From the NCBI RefSeq assembly GCF_019443745.1, contig NZ_CP050948.1, positions 1,612,001 to 1,676,000 of the forward strand: a DNA stretch of 64,000 bases, given 5' to 3'. The stretch comes from Iamia sp. SCSIO 61187. Lineage in GTDB: Bacteria; Actinomycetota; Acidimicrobiia; Acidimicrobiales; Iamiaceae. Shown in pieces: positions 41,394 to 51,201 of this stretch (positions within the stretch are counted from its first letter, which is position 1; each line of letters begins with the position of its first letter). The notes beneath the pieces are model-generated. The model was not told the origin of the DNA. It saw only the letters and a program-made list of their open reading frames with translations, and did no database searches. Position numbers and translations under genes: made by a program.

Positions 41394-41613
41394 GCGGTCG
41401 CCGCCGGTGGCGGGACCTGTGGCCGAGATCGTCGTGGTGCGACGGTTCGGGCCTCGACGTCGACGCCCGGCAGGGCCCTGACCAGCGTCGATCCGGACGA
41501 GGTCGTCGGACGTCGAATCGCCAGCGAATCGACGCCCGACACCTGACCGCCATCGGGGGTGGGGTCGGAGGGGCGTCCCGGGCCGGTCGGGCGCCGCCGG
41601 TAGGGTGCCGCAC
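41394..41613. other. 220-base intergenic region with a short hairpin
   Basis: No gene is supported. GTCGAATCG (41512-41520) faces CGAATCGAC (41525-41533) across a 4-base loop, a 9-bp stem with one A-A mismatch, possibly an operator or terminator. TAGGGT at its end is the promoter of the next operon. Confidence 0.4.
41601..41606 (+). promoter_or_regulatory. Leaderless -10 (TAGGGT) for the MoxR-block operon
   Basis: TAGGGT ends 7 bases before ATG 41614. No other promoter is evident before 46593. Confidence 0.5.
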
Positions 41614-42660
41614 ATGGGGAGCGCCGCCGGAGCCATCCCGACCGCGACCGCCACCATGGCGCCCCGCCCCGTCACCCTCCGACCGCTCGGCGTGGGCGAG
41701 ATGCTCGACGCCGGGCTCAAGCTCTTCCGAGCCCGGTTCCGCGACATGGTGGTGGCCACCACCGTCGTGACGTTCCCGGCCATCGTCGTCCAGGTGCTGG
41801 TCCAGATGTCCTCGGGCAGCCCCGACGCCCTGCTCACCACCGACGAGGCCACCGGGCTCGAGACCCTCGACGGCAGCGCCGTCGCCGTCTACCTGGGCGG
41901 GACCCTCGTCTCCACGATGGTGCTCCTCATCGCCGCCAACGTGGCCCTGGCCGGGACCATGCGCATGTCGATCGGCGTCTACCTGGGGGAGGAGACGACC
42001 TGGCGCGACTCGCTGCGCTTCGCCCTCCGCCGGTGGGGACGGCTGACGGCGCTGGTCGCCCTCACCACCGTCGGCGGCCTCGTCGGACTGCTCCTCTGCA
42101 TCGCCCCCTACGTCTGGCTGCTGGGCATCTGGGCCGTGGCCGTGCCCGCCCTGCTGGTCGAGGAGGTCGGGCCCCTGCGGGCGCTCGGGCGCTCCCGCGA
42201 GCTGGTGCGGGGCCGGTTCTGGCCGGTGCTGGGCACCGTCCTGCTCGCCAGCCTGCTCGTCTCGGTCCTCCAGGGCATCCTCGTCGCCCCGGTGATCGTG
42301 CTCCAGCTGATGGAGTCGAGCTTCCTCCTCACGTCGGTCCTCACCGGGATCGCCCAGCTGCTCGGGTCCGCCCTCACGCTGCCCTACACCGCCGCCGTCA
42401 CGGCCGTCATCTACTTCGACCTGCGGGTGCGCAAGGAGGGCTACGACCTCGAGCTGCTCGCCCGCCGCGTCGGTGTCGACCCGCCGCCCGACGCCGAGCC
42501 CCCACCCCCGACCGGGCCCGTCGCCCCCACCGGCGGCTGGGGCGCACCGGCGGCGCCTCCGGAGGGGTGGGGCGCACCTGCCGCGCCCCCGGGCGGGTGG
42601 GGCGCGCCGGCGGCCCCGCCGGGCCACGGCGCGCCCGGGCCCGGTCCCACCGGTGGCTGA
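41614..42660 (+). CDS. Multi-pass membrane protein (glycerophosphodiester-phosphodiesterase membrane-domain-like)
   Basis: A 348-residue protein, first gene of a five-gene operon. It opens with 'VTLRPLGVGEMLDAGLKLFRARFRDMV', typical of the GPDPase-membrane-domain/DUF7544-like family, and has about six helices to residue 285. The C-terminal 55 residues are a Pro/Gly/Ala tail in which GWGAPAAPP occurs three times. It corresponds in position to M. tuberculosis Rv3689. ATG 41614 rather than GTG 41605 is the start, because the -10 hexamer lies 7 bases before it. The role is unknown; it may anchor the operon's other products. Confidence 0.75.
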   Translation: MGSAAGAIPTATATMAPRPVTLRPLGVGEMLDAGLKLFRARFRDMVVATTVVTFPAIVVQVLVQMSSGSPDALLTTDEATGLETLDGSAVAVYLGGTLVSTMVLLIAANVALAGTMRMSIGVYLGEETTWRDSLRFALRRWGRLTALVALTTVGGLVGLLLCIAPYVWLLGIWAVAVPALLVEEVGPLRALGRSRELVRGRFWPVLGTVLLASLLVSVLQGILVAPVIVLQLMESSFLLTSVLTGIAQLLGSALTLPYTAAVTAVIYFDLRVRKEGYDLELLARRVGVDPPPDAEPPPPTGPVAPTGGWGAPAAPPEGWGAPAAPPGGWGAPAAPPGHGAPGPGPTGG

Positions 42661-43294
42661 GGTCGACCCGGGCCAGGCCCGCGAGCAGGCCCGCCAGGTC
42701 CTCGAGGGCGACCGCTACCGGGCCCGCGACGTCCCCCGCCCGCTCGAGGGCGTGCTGCGCTGGGTCGGCGAGCGGGTGCAGGACGTCCTCGGCCCGGTCG
42801 GCGACGCCCTCGACACCCCGGCCGGGCTCATCACCGCCCTCCTCGTCGTGACCGCCGCGACCGCCGCCGTCGTCGTCGCCGCCATCCGCCGCCGCACCCG
42901 CCACGCCGAGCACCGCGAGCACGCCCGCCGCCGCCAGCACAGCCTCGACCCGGCCACCCTCGAGCACGAGGCCGAGCGGGCCGAGGCCGACGGCGACCTC
43001 GAGGCCGCCGTCCGGCTCCGCTTCCGGGCCGGCGTGCTGCGGCTGGAGCAGGCCGGCGCCGTGCCCGCCCGGGCCGACGCCACGACCGCCCGCCTCGTCG
43101 GCCGCGTGCACGCCCCGGCCTTCGCCGGGCTGGCCCGGGCCTTCGACGAGGTGGCCTACGGCGGCCGACCGGCCACCGCCGACGACGTGGCCCGCGCCCG
43201 CGCCGAGTGGCCCGCCGTGGTCGCCGCCGCGACCCGTGAGCCAGCCGCCGCCGCCCCACCTGGTGCCTCCCCGCCCGGCGGCGACGCCCGATGA
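42653..43294 (+). CDS. DUF4129-domain membrane protein
   Basis: A 213-residue protein with an N-terminal helical region (QAREQARQVLEGDRYRARDVPRP), one central membrane helix (about residues 62-85, LITALLVVTAATAAVVVAAI) and a C-terminal DUF4129 domain with AVRLRFRAGVLRLEQAGAV and RLVGRVHAP. GTG 42653 overlaps the end of the previous gene by 8 bases. In this operon type, DUF4129 proteins accompany MoxR and DUF58 proteins; a protease-like or assembly role has been suggested, but function is not proven. Positional counterpart of Rv3690. Confidence 0.8.
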   Translation: MAEVDPGQAREQARQVLEGDRYRARDVPRPLEGVLRWVGERVQDVLGPVGDALDTPAGLITALLVVTAATAAVVVAAIRRRTRHAEHREHARRRQHSLDPATLEHEAERAEADGDLEAAVRLRFRAGVLRLEQAGAVPARADATTARLVGRVHAPAFAGLARAFDEVAYGGRPATADDVARARAEWPAVVAAATREPAAAAPPGASPPGGDAR

Positions 43295-44309
43295 CAGTCA
43301 CGCAGGCCCCCGGGGATCACGCCGGCCGCGACGACGGCGCGACCGACGACCCGGCCGGCGCCGACGGGTCCGACCGGCGCCTCGCGGCGTGGTGGTCCCG
43401 CACCGGCCCGGTGAAGCGTCTCGTCGTCGTGATCGCCGTCCTGGTCGTGGGCGTCAACGGCGCCATCGCCGCCCTCGACAGCGTGGTCGGGCGCGACCCG
43501 GGCGGACCGACCGGGTCCTCCTACGCCACCGGCGACGACGGCGTCGCCGCCTGGGCCGACCTGCTGCGGGCCCGTGGCGTCGACGTCACCCCGCGGCGCG
43601 AGCCCCTCGGCGCCGCCGACCTGCCCGCCGACGGCACCGTCGTCCTCGTCGAGCCCGACGATGCCCCGACGCCCGAGGGCGTCACCGCCCTGGCCGAGCA
43701 CCTGGCCGGCGGGGGTCGGGTCGTGGCGGTGGGGGAGAGCGGGGCGGCCTGGGCCGGCGCCCTCGTCGGCCTCGACCTGGGCTGGACGCCGGACGGGACC
43801 CCGCGCCCGGGGCCCACCGGCCCGCTGCTCGCCGACCTCTCGGCCCTGCGCGGCGAGGGCGCAGGGGCCTTCACCGCCGCCGGACCCCTCACCCCCGAAG
43901 CCGGTCCCGCCGAGGCACCCGTCGTCCTCACCGGGGGCGGGCTCGTCGCCGTGGCCGACCCCACCCTGCTCGACAACGCCCACCTGGCCGAGGCCGACAA
44001 CGCCGGCCTGGCCGTGCTCCTCGCCGGAGCCGAGCACGGGCCCGTCGCCTTCGCCGAGGCCGAGCACGGCTACGGCGCCGCCCGCGGCCTCGGCGCCCTG
44101 CCCTGGCGGTGGCGGCTCACGGCCCTCGGTCTGGTCGTCGCCACGCTCCTCGGGTTCTGGTCCGTGGGCCAGCGCCTCGGCCCCCCCGAGGCCACCGACC
44201 GCCCGCTGGCCCCGCCCCGCCGGGCCCACGTCGACGCCTTGGGCGCTGCGTTGCGGAGGGCTTCGACACCCGCACCACCCGATCGACCGCCTGATCCCGG
44301 AGGCTCCCC

Positions 44310-44313
<4 letters not shown>
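43291..44313 (+). CDS. DUF4350-domain membrane protein
   Basis: A 340-residue protein: charged N-terminus, one helix (about residues 45-65, LVVVIAVLVVGVNGAIAAL), an outside region with the DUF4350 pattern (SSYATGDDGVAAWADLLRARGVDV, then GGRVVAVGESGAAW and a 'DPTLLDNAHLAEADNA' segment) and a second helix near 285-305. The ATG overlaps the DUF4129 stop (ATGA) and its own stop overlaps the moxR start (GTGA). Corresponds to Rv3691. Biochemical function unknown. Confidence 0.82.
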
Positions 44314-45301
<988 letters not shown>

Positions 45302-45302
<1 letters not shown>

Positions 45303-45343
45303 TGCCCCTCGACCCGGCCGACCACGACGCAGGCGGCGGCTGA
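45302..45343 (+). CDS. Possible 13-codon coupling ORF between moxR and the DUF58 gene
   Basis: ATG 45302 overlaps the moxR stop (TGATG), the frame encodes MPLDPADHDAGGG, and its TGA (45341-45343) overlaps the ATG of the DUF58 gene in the same TGATG way. It fills the gap exactly. A ribosome could terminate and restart twice to keep the ratio of MoxR to DUF58 protein. It may equally be chance, and the peptide itself need not have a role. Confidence 0.35.
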
Positions 45344-46593
45344 TGTCGCCGTCGCCGCGGGCCGTGGCCCTCGCCGTGGTGCTGGCCCTCGGGCTCCTCG
45401 TCGCCGACTGGCCCGTGATCGTCGTGCTCGCCGTCGCCCTGGCCACGGCGACCGTCGTCGACGCCCGGGCGGCACGCCGGCCGGTGACCGTCTCCCGGCA
45501 GGTCCCCGGCCGTCTGGCGCGGGGCGTCCCCGCGGCGCTGACGGTCACCGTCGGCGACGCCGGCGCCCGGCGGGTCGAGGTTCGCCAGCCGCGGGTGCCC
45601 GACGTCGACGTCGAGCCCGGCACCGGCGCCGGCGGCCTGGAGGCGACGGTGGTCGCCCGCCGGCGCGGCCACCACGAGCTCCCGCCCGTCGCCGTGCGGG
45701 TGACCGGCCCGCTGGGCCTGGGCCGGTGGGACCGCGAGCACGGCGGCCGCCACGTCCTCGAGGTCCACCCCGACCTGCCCGCCGCCCGCCGGCTGGCCAC
45801 GGCTGTCCGCCAGGCCCGGTTCCGCGACCCGGGGCTGCGGCGGCGGGGGGCGATCGGCCTGGGCACCGACTTCGACCAGGTCCGCGAGCACCAGCCCGAC
45901 GACGACATCCGCCACGTCAACTGGGCCGTGACCGTCCGCCAGGGCCGGCTGATGACCAACCAGTACCGGGAGGACACCGAGCGCGACGTGGTGGCCCTCG
46001 TCGACTGCGGTCGGCTCATGGCCGCCCCCGTCCCGGGTCGACCGGGCGGGTCGCCCGACCGCACCCGGCTCGACGTGGCCGTCGACGCCGCCGCCGCCCT
46101 CGCCGCCGTGGCCGACGCCGTGGGCGACCGCTGCGGCGCCCTCGCCTACGACGACGAGGTGCGGGCCCGGGTCCTGCCCCGCCGATCCTCCGGCGACGAC
46201 GTGGTGCGCGCCCTGCACGCCGTGGAGCCCCGGCCGGTCGACAGCGACGCCGAGCGGGCGTTCCGGGCGGTGGGCACGACCAAGCGGGCCCTCGTCGTGG
46301 TCCTGACCGACGTGGTCGACGCCGCCGCGGCCCGGGCCTTGCTCGACGCCGTCCCGGTGCTGGCCCGGCGTCACGTCGTGGTCGTGGCCTCGTGCACCGA
46401 CGTCGAGGTCGAGGCGGCGGCCGCCGGCGACGACGAGCGGGCCCTCGTCGCCGCCCGGGTCCTGGCCGGGCGGGACCGGGCCGTGGCCGAGATCCGCCGC
46501 CGGGGCGCCATCGTGGTCGAGGCCCCGCCCGACCGCTTCAGCGCCGCCGTCGTGGCCGTCTACCTCGACGCCAAGTCCGCCGCCCGCCTCTGA
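45343..46593 (+). CDS. DUF58 domain protein (vWA-like)
   Basis: A 416-residue protein with two N-terminal helices (residues 4-45), a beta-rich middle and the DUF58 signature FDQVREHQPDDDIRHVNWAVTVRQGRLMTNQYREDTERDVVALVDCGR. A vWA-like fold follows. The usual MIDAS DxSxS is replaced by D-C-G-R, so metal binding may be altered. These proteins are the likely clients or partners of the MoxR ATPase encoded just upstream. Corresponds to Rv3693. The start overlaps the stop of the 13-codon frame. Confidence 0.88.
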   Translation: MSPSPRAVALAVVLALGLLVADWPVIVVLAVALATATVVDARAARRPVTVSRQVPGRLARGVPAALTVTVGDAGARRVEVRQPRVPDVDVEPGTGAGGLEATVVARRRGHHELPPVAVRVTGPLGLGRWDREHGGRHVLEVHPDLPAARRLATAVRQARFRDPGLRRRGAIGLGTDFDQVREHQPDDDIRHVNWAVTVRQGRLMTNQYREDTERDVVALVDCGRLMAAPVPGRPGGSPDRTRLDVAVDAAAALAAVADAVGDRCGALAYDDEVRARVLPRRSSGDDVVRALHAVEPRPVDSDAERAFRAVGTTKRALVVVLTDVVDAAAARALLDAVPVLARRHVVVVASCTDVEVEAAAAGDDERALVAARVLAGRDRAVAEIRRRGAIVVEAPPDRFSAAVVAVYLDAKSAARL

Positions 46594-46610
46594 CCGCGTT
46601 CACGCCTCGC

Positions 46611-46657
46611 TCCTGTCAATCCTCATCCCCCTCCTCGGGGGACCAGGACGGACAGGA
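46611..46657. terminator. Nested hairpin between the DUF58 and SpoIIM genes
   Basis: Outer arms TCCTGTC (46611-46617) and GACAGGA (46651-46657) enclose an inner perfect stem TCCCCC/GGGGGA (46626-46631 and 46637-46642) with a 5-base loop. It fills the 68-base gap between two convergent genes, so it could stop transcription from both sides. Confidence 0.6.
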
Positions 46658-46661
46658 CGGG

Positions 46662-47669
46662 TCAGTGCGGGGGCGTGACCTCCGGGCGGCCCCGCCACCA
46701 CACCAGGGCCCAGAAGGTCCCGCCGAGGGCGAGGCCGACAGCGAGGGCGGCGGCCGGCTCGAGCCCCTGGGGGGTGACGAAGCCCTCGACCAGGCCCGTG
46801 GGCACCAGCCAGAGGGCGACCCCGAGGACGAGCTCGCCGGCGGCTCGGGCCTCGGCCACCAGGGCCTCGGCGCGGGACCGGAGGCCGGGGGCGATCAGGG
46901 CCGAGCCGATGCGGAGCCCGGCCGCCCCGGCCACGGTGACCAGCGACAGCTCCAGCACACCGTGGGGGGCGAGGAAGCTGACGGCCACGTCGGCCGCCCC
47001 GCCGGCGACGAAGAGGCCGACGATCACCCCGACGACGCTCCCGTTGAACACGAGGAGGGCGCCGGTGAGCAGGCCTCCGCTGAGACCGAGGGCCACGGCC
47101 AGGAACGACACCCGGATGTTGTTGACGAAGATCTCGCTGCCCACCGACGCGCTCTGCGTCGTCGAGAGCCCCCGGTCGCGGCTGTCGCCGCCCTGGTTCG
47201 CCGAGTCGGCCGCCCCGCTGGCCAGCCCGCTGACCTGGGCGACGCGCGTCGCCGTGGCCGGGTCGCCGTGGGCCCACACGGCCATGCCGACCGTCGGACC
47301 CCAGAACAGCAGGGCGGCCACGAGGAGCACCCCGGGGCGCTCGCGCACCCGCCGGAAGAACCCGGTCGTCAGCCACCGGACGAACGACGTCCGCCGCTCG
47401 GGCGCCCGGTACACGAGGGCCCGGGCCCGGCCCACGAGCGCCTCCAGCTCGCCCACCACCGGGTCGCCGGGCCACCGCTGGCGGGCGCGCGCCAGGTCGG
47501 CGGCGGTGGCCCGGTACAGGTCGCCCAGGCGGAGGGCGTCCTCGACGGGCAGGCGCCCCACCCGGCCCCGGGCCCGGCCCAGCAGGGCGACCAGCTCGGC
47601 CCAGGCGTCGCTCCGCTCGTCGATGAAGCCCTCGACCCGGCGTCCGCCGGGCGTGGCGTGCCCCGCCAC
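46662..47669 (-). CDS. Stage II sporulation protein M (SpoIIM) domain membrane protein
   Basis: A 335-residue protein. The N-terminal 95 residues are helical and soluble (FIDERSDAWAELVALLGRARGR, then LYRATAADLARAR). The SpoIIM-type membrane domain covers the rest with about six helices, including IFVNNIRVSFLAVALGL and VFNGSVVGVIVGLF, which are typical of the family. No sporulation is implied; such proteins are widespread in non-sporulating actinobacteria. Corresponds to Rv3694c, also on the opposite strand from the moxR operon. The GTG start is divergent from the RDD gene; no clear -10 is seen. Confidence 0.88.
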   Translation of the reverse strand: MAGHATPGGRRVEGFIDERSDAWAELVALLGRARGRVGRLPVEDALRLGDLYRATAADLARARQRWPGDPVVGELEALVGRARALVYRAPERRTSFVRWLTTGFFRRVRERPGVLLVAALLFWGPTVGMAVWAHGDPATATRVAQVSGLASGAADSANQGGDSRDRGLSTTQSASVGSEIFVNNIRVSFLAVALGLSGGLLTGALLVFNGSVVGVIVGLFVAGGAADVAVSFLAPHGVLELSLVTVAGAAGLRIGSALIAPGLRSRAEALVAEARAAGELVLGVALWLVPTGLVEGFVTPQGLEPAAALAVGLALGGTFWALVWWRGRPEVTPPH

Positions 47670-47712
47670 CTCAGCGCCCGCCGGGGAGATCGGCCGACCC
47701 GGTGCCCGCCGG

Positions 47713-47718
47713 TAGCGT
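47713..47718 (+). promoter_or_regulatory. Leaderless -10 (TAGCGT) for the RDD gene
   Basis: TAGCGT ends 7 bases before GTG 47726, which rules out the earlier GTG at 47702. Confidence 0.5.
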
Positions 47719-47725
47719 CCCGGCC

Positions 47726-48487
47726 GTGGAGCTGGACGACCGGATCACGGTGTCGACCCCGGAGGGCGTCGACCTGGACCTCGTCGTGGCGGGCGTGGGC
47801 TCGCGGTTCATGTCCTCGCTGGTCGACTCGGCGGTGCAGGCCGTCGTCATCCTCCCACTCCTGGTCCTCGGCGGGGCGACCGCGGCCGGCCCCGGCATCG
47901 CCAGCGTCGGCGGCTTCCTCGTGATCTTCGGCTACCCGACGGTGTGCGACGCCTTCCTCGACGGGCGCACGCTCGGCCGCCGGGCCACCGGGCTGCGGCT
48001 CGTCACCGTCGACGGAGGGCCCGTCGGGTTCCTCGCCGCCGCGGTGCGGAACATCGTCCGCCTCGTCGACTTCCTGCCCGCGTTCTACTCCGTCGGGGCC
48101 ATCGTCGCCCTGGCCACCGCCCGGCACCAGCGCCTCGGCGACCTGGCCGCCGGCACCGTCGTCGTGCGGGCCTCCGGCACCCGGGGCGGCCCCGTCGTGC
48201 CCGGCGCGTCCCGCGCCGTCGCCGCCTCCGCAGCCGTCGACGACGGCCCGGCAGTGGCTCTCCCCGAGGGGGCCGGGGCGTGGGACCTCACCCGGGTGAC
48301 GGCCGAGGACCTCTCGGTCGTGCGGTCGTTCCTGGCCCGCCGTCCGACCCTCGACCCCGCGGCCCGGGCCCGCGTCGCCGCCGAGCTGGCCCGCCGCCTG
48401 CGCCCCGCCGTCGTCGGCCCCGACCCGTCCCTCCCCGACGAGGCCCTGCTCGAGGCCGTCCTCGCCGCCAAGACCGCCCGCGGTTGA
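47726..48487 (+). CDS. RDD family membrane protein
   Basis: A 253-residue protein. The RDD domain fills residues 1-150: a V-x-S-R-F start in place of the strict RDD motif, two or three helices, FLDGRTLGRRATGLRLVTVDGGPVGFLAAAVRN, and RHQRLGDLAAGTVVV at the end. The remaining 100 residues are soluble and helical (AWDLTRVTAEDLSVVRSFLARRPTLDPAARARVA). RDD proteins may transport ions or solutes; the function here is unknown. Corresponds to Rv3695, closing the conserved block. An inverted repeat (48501-48547) follows its stop. Confidence 0.88.
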   Translation: MELDDRITVSTPEGVDLDLVVAGVGSRFMSSLVDSAVQAVVILPLLVLGGATAAGPGIASVGGFLVIFGYPTVCDAFLDGRTLGRRATGLRLVTVDGGPVGFLAAAVRNIVRLVDFLPAFYSVGAIVALATARHQRLGDLAAGTVVVRASGTRGGPVVPGASRAVAASAAVDDGPAVALPEGAGAWDLTRVTAEDLSVVRSFLARRPTLDPAARARVAAELARRLRPAVVGPDPSLPDEALLEAVLAAKTARG

Positions 48488-48500
48488 CCCGCCTGCCGCG

Positions 48501-48547
48501 AACCTTGTCCGGAACCCTGCCGCAGAGGGTGACTTCCGGACAAGGTT
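48501..48547. repeat. TCCGGA-type inverted repeat with 19-base loop, copy 3
   Basis: Perfect 14-bp arms AACCTTGTCCGGAA (48501-48514) and TTCCGGACAAGGTT (48534-48547), identical to the copy at 35388, and again a 19-base loop. It lies between convergent genes. Confidence 0.9.
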
Positions 48548-48555
48548 GGGGGGGA

Positions 48556-49170
48556 TCAGCGGGTGCGGGCGGAGACCACCGTCCAGGGGAACGGGCGGCG
48601 GACGTCGGCCACGGTGAACCGGGAGGCGACGAGGCCGCCGAAGGCGGCGCTCGACCAGTGGTTGATGTGGCCCGGGGTGTTGCCCAGGGCCTTGACGTAC
48701 TTGCCCCGGGCCAGGTTGGCGACCCGCCAGATCGGCTCCCGGGGGACGGAGAGGACGAGGTGGCGGCGGGCGACCCGGGCCATCTCGGCGATGGCGGCCT
48801 CGGGGTCGGGGACGTGCTCGAGGACCTCGATGGCCAGCACCAGGTCGAAGGTGTCGTCGGGGAACGGCAGCCGCCCGATGTCGGCGAACATCCCGGCCAG
48901 GCCCCGACGGCGCCAGTCGGCGGCCAGCTCGGGGTCGGGCAGGTCGATGGCGGCGTAGGGCACGTCGGGCCAGCGGGCCCGGACCCGGTCGAACACCTCG
49001 CCCTCGCCCACGCCGACCTCGAGGACGTGGCCGGGGCGCTCGTTCGGCAGCGACGCCTCGAGGGCCCCGAAGAACCCGGCCATCATCCGCCGGACCAGCG
49101 GGTTCGACGACCCGTACTTGTCGAAGGTGTTGCCGGTGGGGACGTCGGTGACGTCGGAGGGGGCGGTCAC
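48556..49170 (-). CDS. Class I SAM-dependent methyltransferase
   Basis: A 204-residue methyltransferase with motif I HVLEVGVGEGEVFDRV (about residues 47-62), IDLPDPELA, DLVLAIEVLEHVPDPEAAIAEM and HLVLSVPREPIWRVANLARG. The N-terminal 'NTFDKYGSSNPLVRRMM' is typical of methyltransferases that sit beside dolichol-phosphate-mannose-synthase-like enzymes. The GTG start overlaps the glycosyltransferase stop (GTGA), so the two are translated together. It may modify a sugar or lipid made by that enzyme; the substrate is unknown. Confidence 0.85.
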   Translation of the reverse strand: MTAPSDVTDVPTGNTFDKYGSSNPLVRRMMAGFFGALEASLPNERPGHVLEVGVGEGEVFDRVRARWPDVPYAAIDLPDPELAADWRRRGLAGMFADIGRLPFPDDTFDLVLAIEVLEHVPDPEAAIAEMARVARRHLVLSVPREPIWRVANLARGKYVKALGNTPGHINHWSSAAFGGLVASRFTVADVRRPFPWTVVSARTR

Positions 49171-50129
49171 CGGCCGGCGGGCTCGGGCTCGGGCGGGGCC
49201 ACGACCGGCACCACGGCGCCGGGGTCGACGGTGTGGAGCGCCGCCGGCTGGACCTCCTCGGTGGCCCGGGTGGCCCGGCCCACCAGGTCGGCCAGCATGC
49301 CGATCATGAACACCTGGAAGGCGGCGAAGAGGACCAGGAGGGTGTTGATGGCCACCTTCCAGTCGTTGGCGACGATGTCGTAGACGAGCTTCCCCGACCC
49401 GATCAGCATCAGCAGCAGCCCCAGCGGCAGGAAGACCCGCAGCGGGTTGAACGACAGCGTCATGCGGATGACCTGGAGCAGGTACCGGCGGGTGTCGGTC
49501 CACCAGTGGAACTTCGAGCTCCCGGCCCGCTCGGAGTACTCGATGTCCCAGTACTTCACGCTGTAGCCGTGGGCCAGGAACGTCAGGGTGATGGTGGTGA
49601 CGCAGCTGAACCCGGGGGGCAGCTGGCTCACGTACTGGAGGGCGACGTCGCGCCGGAAGGCCCGGAGCCCCGAGTTGAGGTCGGGGATCGGCGTCTGGAC
49701 GAGGTACGAGGCCAGCTTCCGGATGAACAGCTTGGCCGGCACCCGGAACACCTTGTGGGTGCCCTGCTCGGAGGTCCGGGCCCCGACGACCTGGTCGTAG
49801 CCGGCGAGCTGGTCGACCAGCTCGGGGATCAGGTCGTTGGGGTAGGTCATGTCGACGTCGGTCCACACCACGACGTCGCCCCGGGCGGCCCGGGTGCCGT
49901 ACTTGCGGGCCGAGCCCGAGCCCCGGTTGGTGGCGAACTGGATGAGCCGGATGCCCTCGATCTGGCGCAGGGCCTCACCCGACCCGTCGTTCGACCCGTC
50001 GTCGATGACGATGATCTCGTAGGTGTACCGGGAGGCGTCCATGGCGGCCCGGATCCGGTCGATCTCGGCCCCCAGGTGCCCCCGCTCGTTGTACACGGGC
50101 AGGACGATGCTGACGTCCAGGTCGGCCAT
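49167..50129 (-). CDS. Membrane-anchored family 2 glycosyltransferase (dolichol/polyprenyl-phosphate sugar synthase-like)
   Basis: A 320-residue protein. The catalytic domain has VSIVLPVYNERGHL, IIVIDDGSNDGSGEAL, NRGSGSARKYGTRAARGDVVVWTDVDM (the DxD) and GLRAFRRDVA. Two C-terminal helices (about residues 220-285, LPLGLLLMLIGSGKLVYD and TLLVLFAAFQVFMIGMLADLVG) anchor it. It would transfer a sugar to polyprenyl phosphate, giving the donor for membrane glycosyltransferases such as the DUF2142-type protein encoded nearby. TAGCCT (complement of 50136-50141) ends 6 bases before ATG. Confidence 0.88.
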   Translation of the reverse strand: MADLDVSIVLPVYNERGHLGAEIDRIRAAMDASRYTYEIIVIDDGSNDGSGEALRQIEGIRLIQFATNRGSGSARKYGTRAARGDVVVWTDVDMTYPNDLIPELVDQLAGYDQVVGARTSEQGTHKVFRVPAKLFIRKLASYLVQTPIPDLNSGLRAFRRDVALQYVSQLPPGFSCVTTITLTFLAHGYSVKYWDIEYSERAGSSKFHWWTDTRRYLLQVIRMTLSFNPLRVFLPLGLLLMLIGSGKLVYDIVANDWKVAINTLLVLFAAFQVFMIGMLADLVGRATRATEEVQPAALHTVDPGAVVPVVAPPEPEPAGR

Positions 50130-50135
50130 GGGGCG

Positions 50136-50141
50136 AGGCTA
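50136..50141 (-). promoter_or_regulatory. Leaderless -10 (TAGCCT) for the glycosyltransferase gene
   Basis: The hexamer ends 6 bases before ATG 50129 on the minus strand. Confidence 0.5.
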
Positions 50142-50211
50142 CATGGGGCCCCGCGACGGTCCCGACTCAGCTCCGGCCCGGCGCAGCAGCATGGCGGCGG
50201 CCGTCCGCCGC

Positions 50212-51201
50212 TCAGCGATCGAGGCGCAGCCGGCCGAGGATGCGACGGGCCCCGGCCGAGGGGGTGAGCGACCCGGCCTCGACCTGGGCCTCGACCTCGG
50301 GGAGGGCGGCGGCGACGTCGGGGTCGGTCCGCAGCATCAGCTCGAGGGCGCCCTGCACCTCGGACCACAGCCAGGCCCGGGCCTGCTGGGCCCGCTGGCG
50401 GGCGAGGCCCCCGCTGGCGGCGAGGGCCTCGTGGGCGGTGCGGATGGCGTCCCACGCCTCGGCGATGCCGGCCCCGGTGGGGGAGGAGGCCAGCAGGGCC
50501 TGGGGCTCGACCTCGGTGTGCCGGGGGCGCAGGAGGTGGAGGGCGCGACGGATGTCGGCGCAGGCGTGGGCCGCGGCCTGGGCCAGCTCGCCGTCGGCCT
50601 TGGTGACGACGACGACGTCGGCCAGCTCCATGATCCCCCGCTTCACGCCCTGGAGATCGTCGCCACCGGCGGGGGAGGCGAGGAGGACGAACAGGTCGGT
50701 GAGGTCGGCCACCGCGATCTCGCTCTGGCCCACGCCGACGGTCTCGACCAGCACGACGTCGAAGCCGGCGGCCTCGCACAGCAGCATCGCCTCCCGGGTG
50801 CGCCGGGCCACCCCGCCCAGCTCCCCGCCGGCGGGGGAGGGGCGGATGAAGGCGTGCGGGTCGCGCACCAGACGCTCCATCCGGGTCTTGTCGCCCAGGA
50901 TCGACCCGCCCGAGCGGGAGCTGCTGGGGTCGACGGCGAGCACGGCGACCCGGTGCCCGAGCCCGGTCAGGTGGGTGCCGAAGGCCTCGATGAAGGTCGA
51001 CTTGCCCACGCCGGGCGGTCCGCTGATGCCCAGGCGCACGGCACCACCGGTGTGGGGGAGCAGCCCGCTGACCAGGGCGTCGGCCTGCTCCCGGTGGTCG
51101 GCCCGCGTCGACTCGACGAGGGTGATGGCCCGGGCCAGGGACCGGCGATCACCGGCCCGCACCCCCTCGGCCAGCGCGGTCGGGTCGGTCGGCGCAGGCA
51201 T
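50212..51201 (-). CDS. meaB: Methylmalonyl-CoA mutase-associated GTPase MeaB
   Basis: A 329-residue G3E-family GTPase that protects methylmalonyl-CoA mutase and gates adenosylcobalamin loading. The P-loop [13 protein letters not shown] is at about residues 58-70, [19 protein letters not shown] is the switch region, ETVGVGQSE the Walker B-like segment, and VVVTKADG the base-specific NKxD equivalent. A dimerisation tail is present. It lies in the same direction as the mutase gene, but a DUF2142-type gene sits between them, whose last 53 bases it overlaps. TACCTT (complement of 51208-51213) ends 6 bases before ATG, so it may also be transcribed alone. Confidence 0.95.
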   Translation of the reverse strand: MPAPTDPTALAEGVRAGDRRSLARAITLVESTRADHREQADALVSGLLPHTGGAVRLGISGPPGVGKSTFIEAFGTHLTGLGHRVAVLAVDPSSSRSGGSILGDKTRMERLVRDPHAFIRPSPAGGELGGVARRTREAMLLCEAAGFDVVLVETVGVGQSEIAVADLTDLFVLLASPAGGDDLQGVKRGIMELADVVVVTKADGELAQAAAHACADIRRALHLLRPRHTEVEPQALLASSPTGAGIAEAWDAIRTAHEALAASGGLARQRAQQARAWLWSEVQGALELMLRTDPDVAAALPEVEAQVEAGSLTPSAGARRILGRLRLDR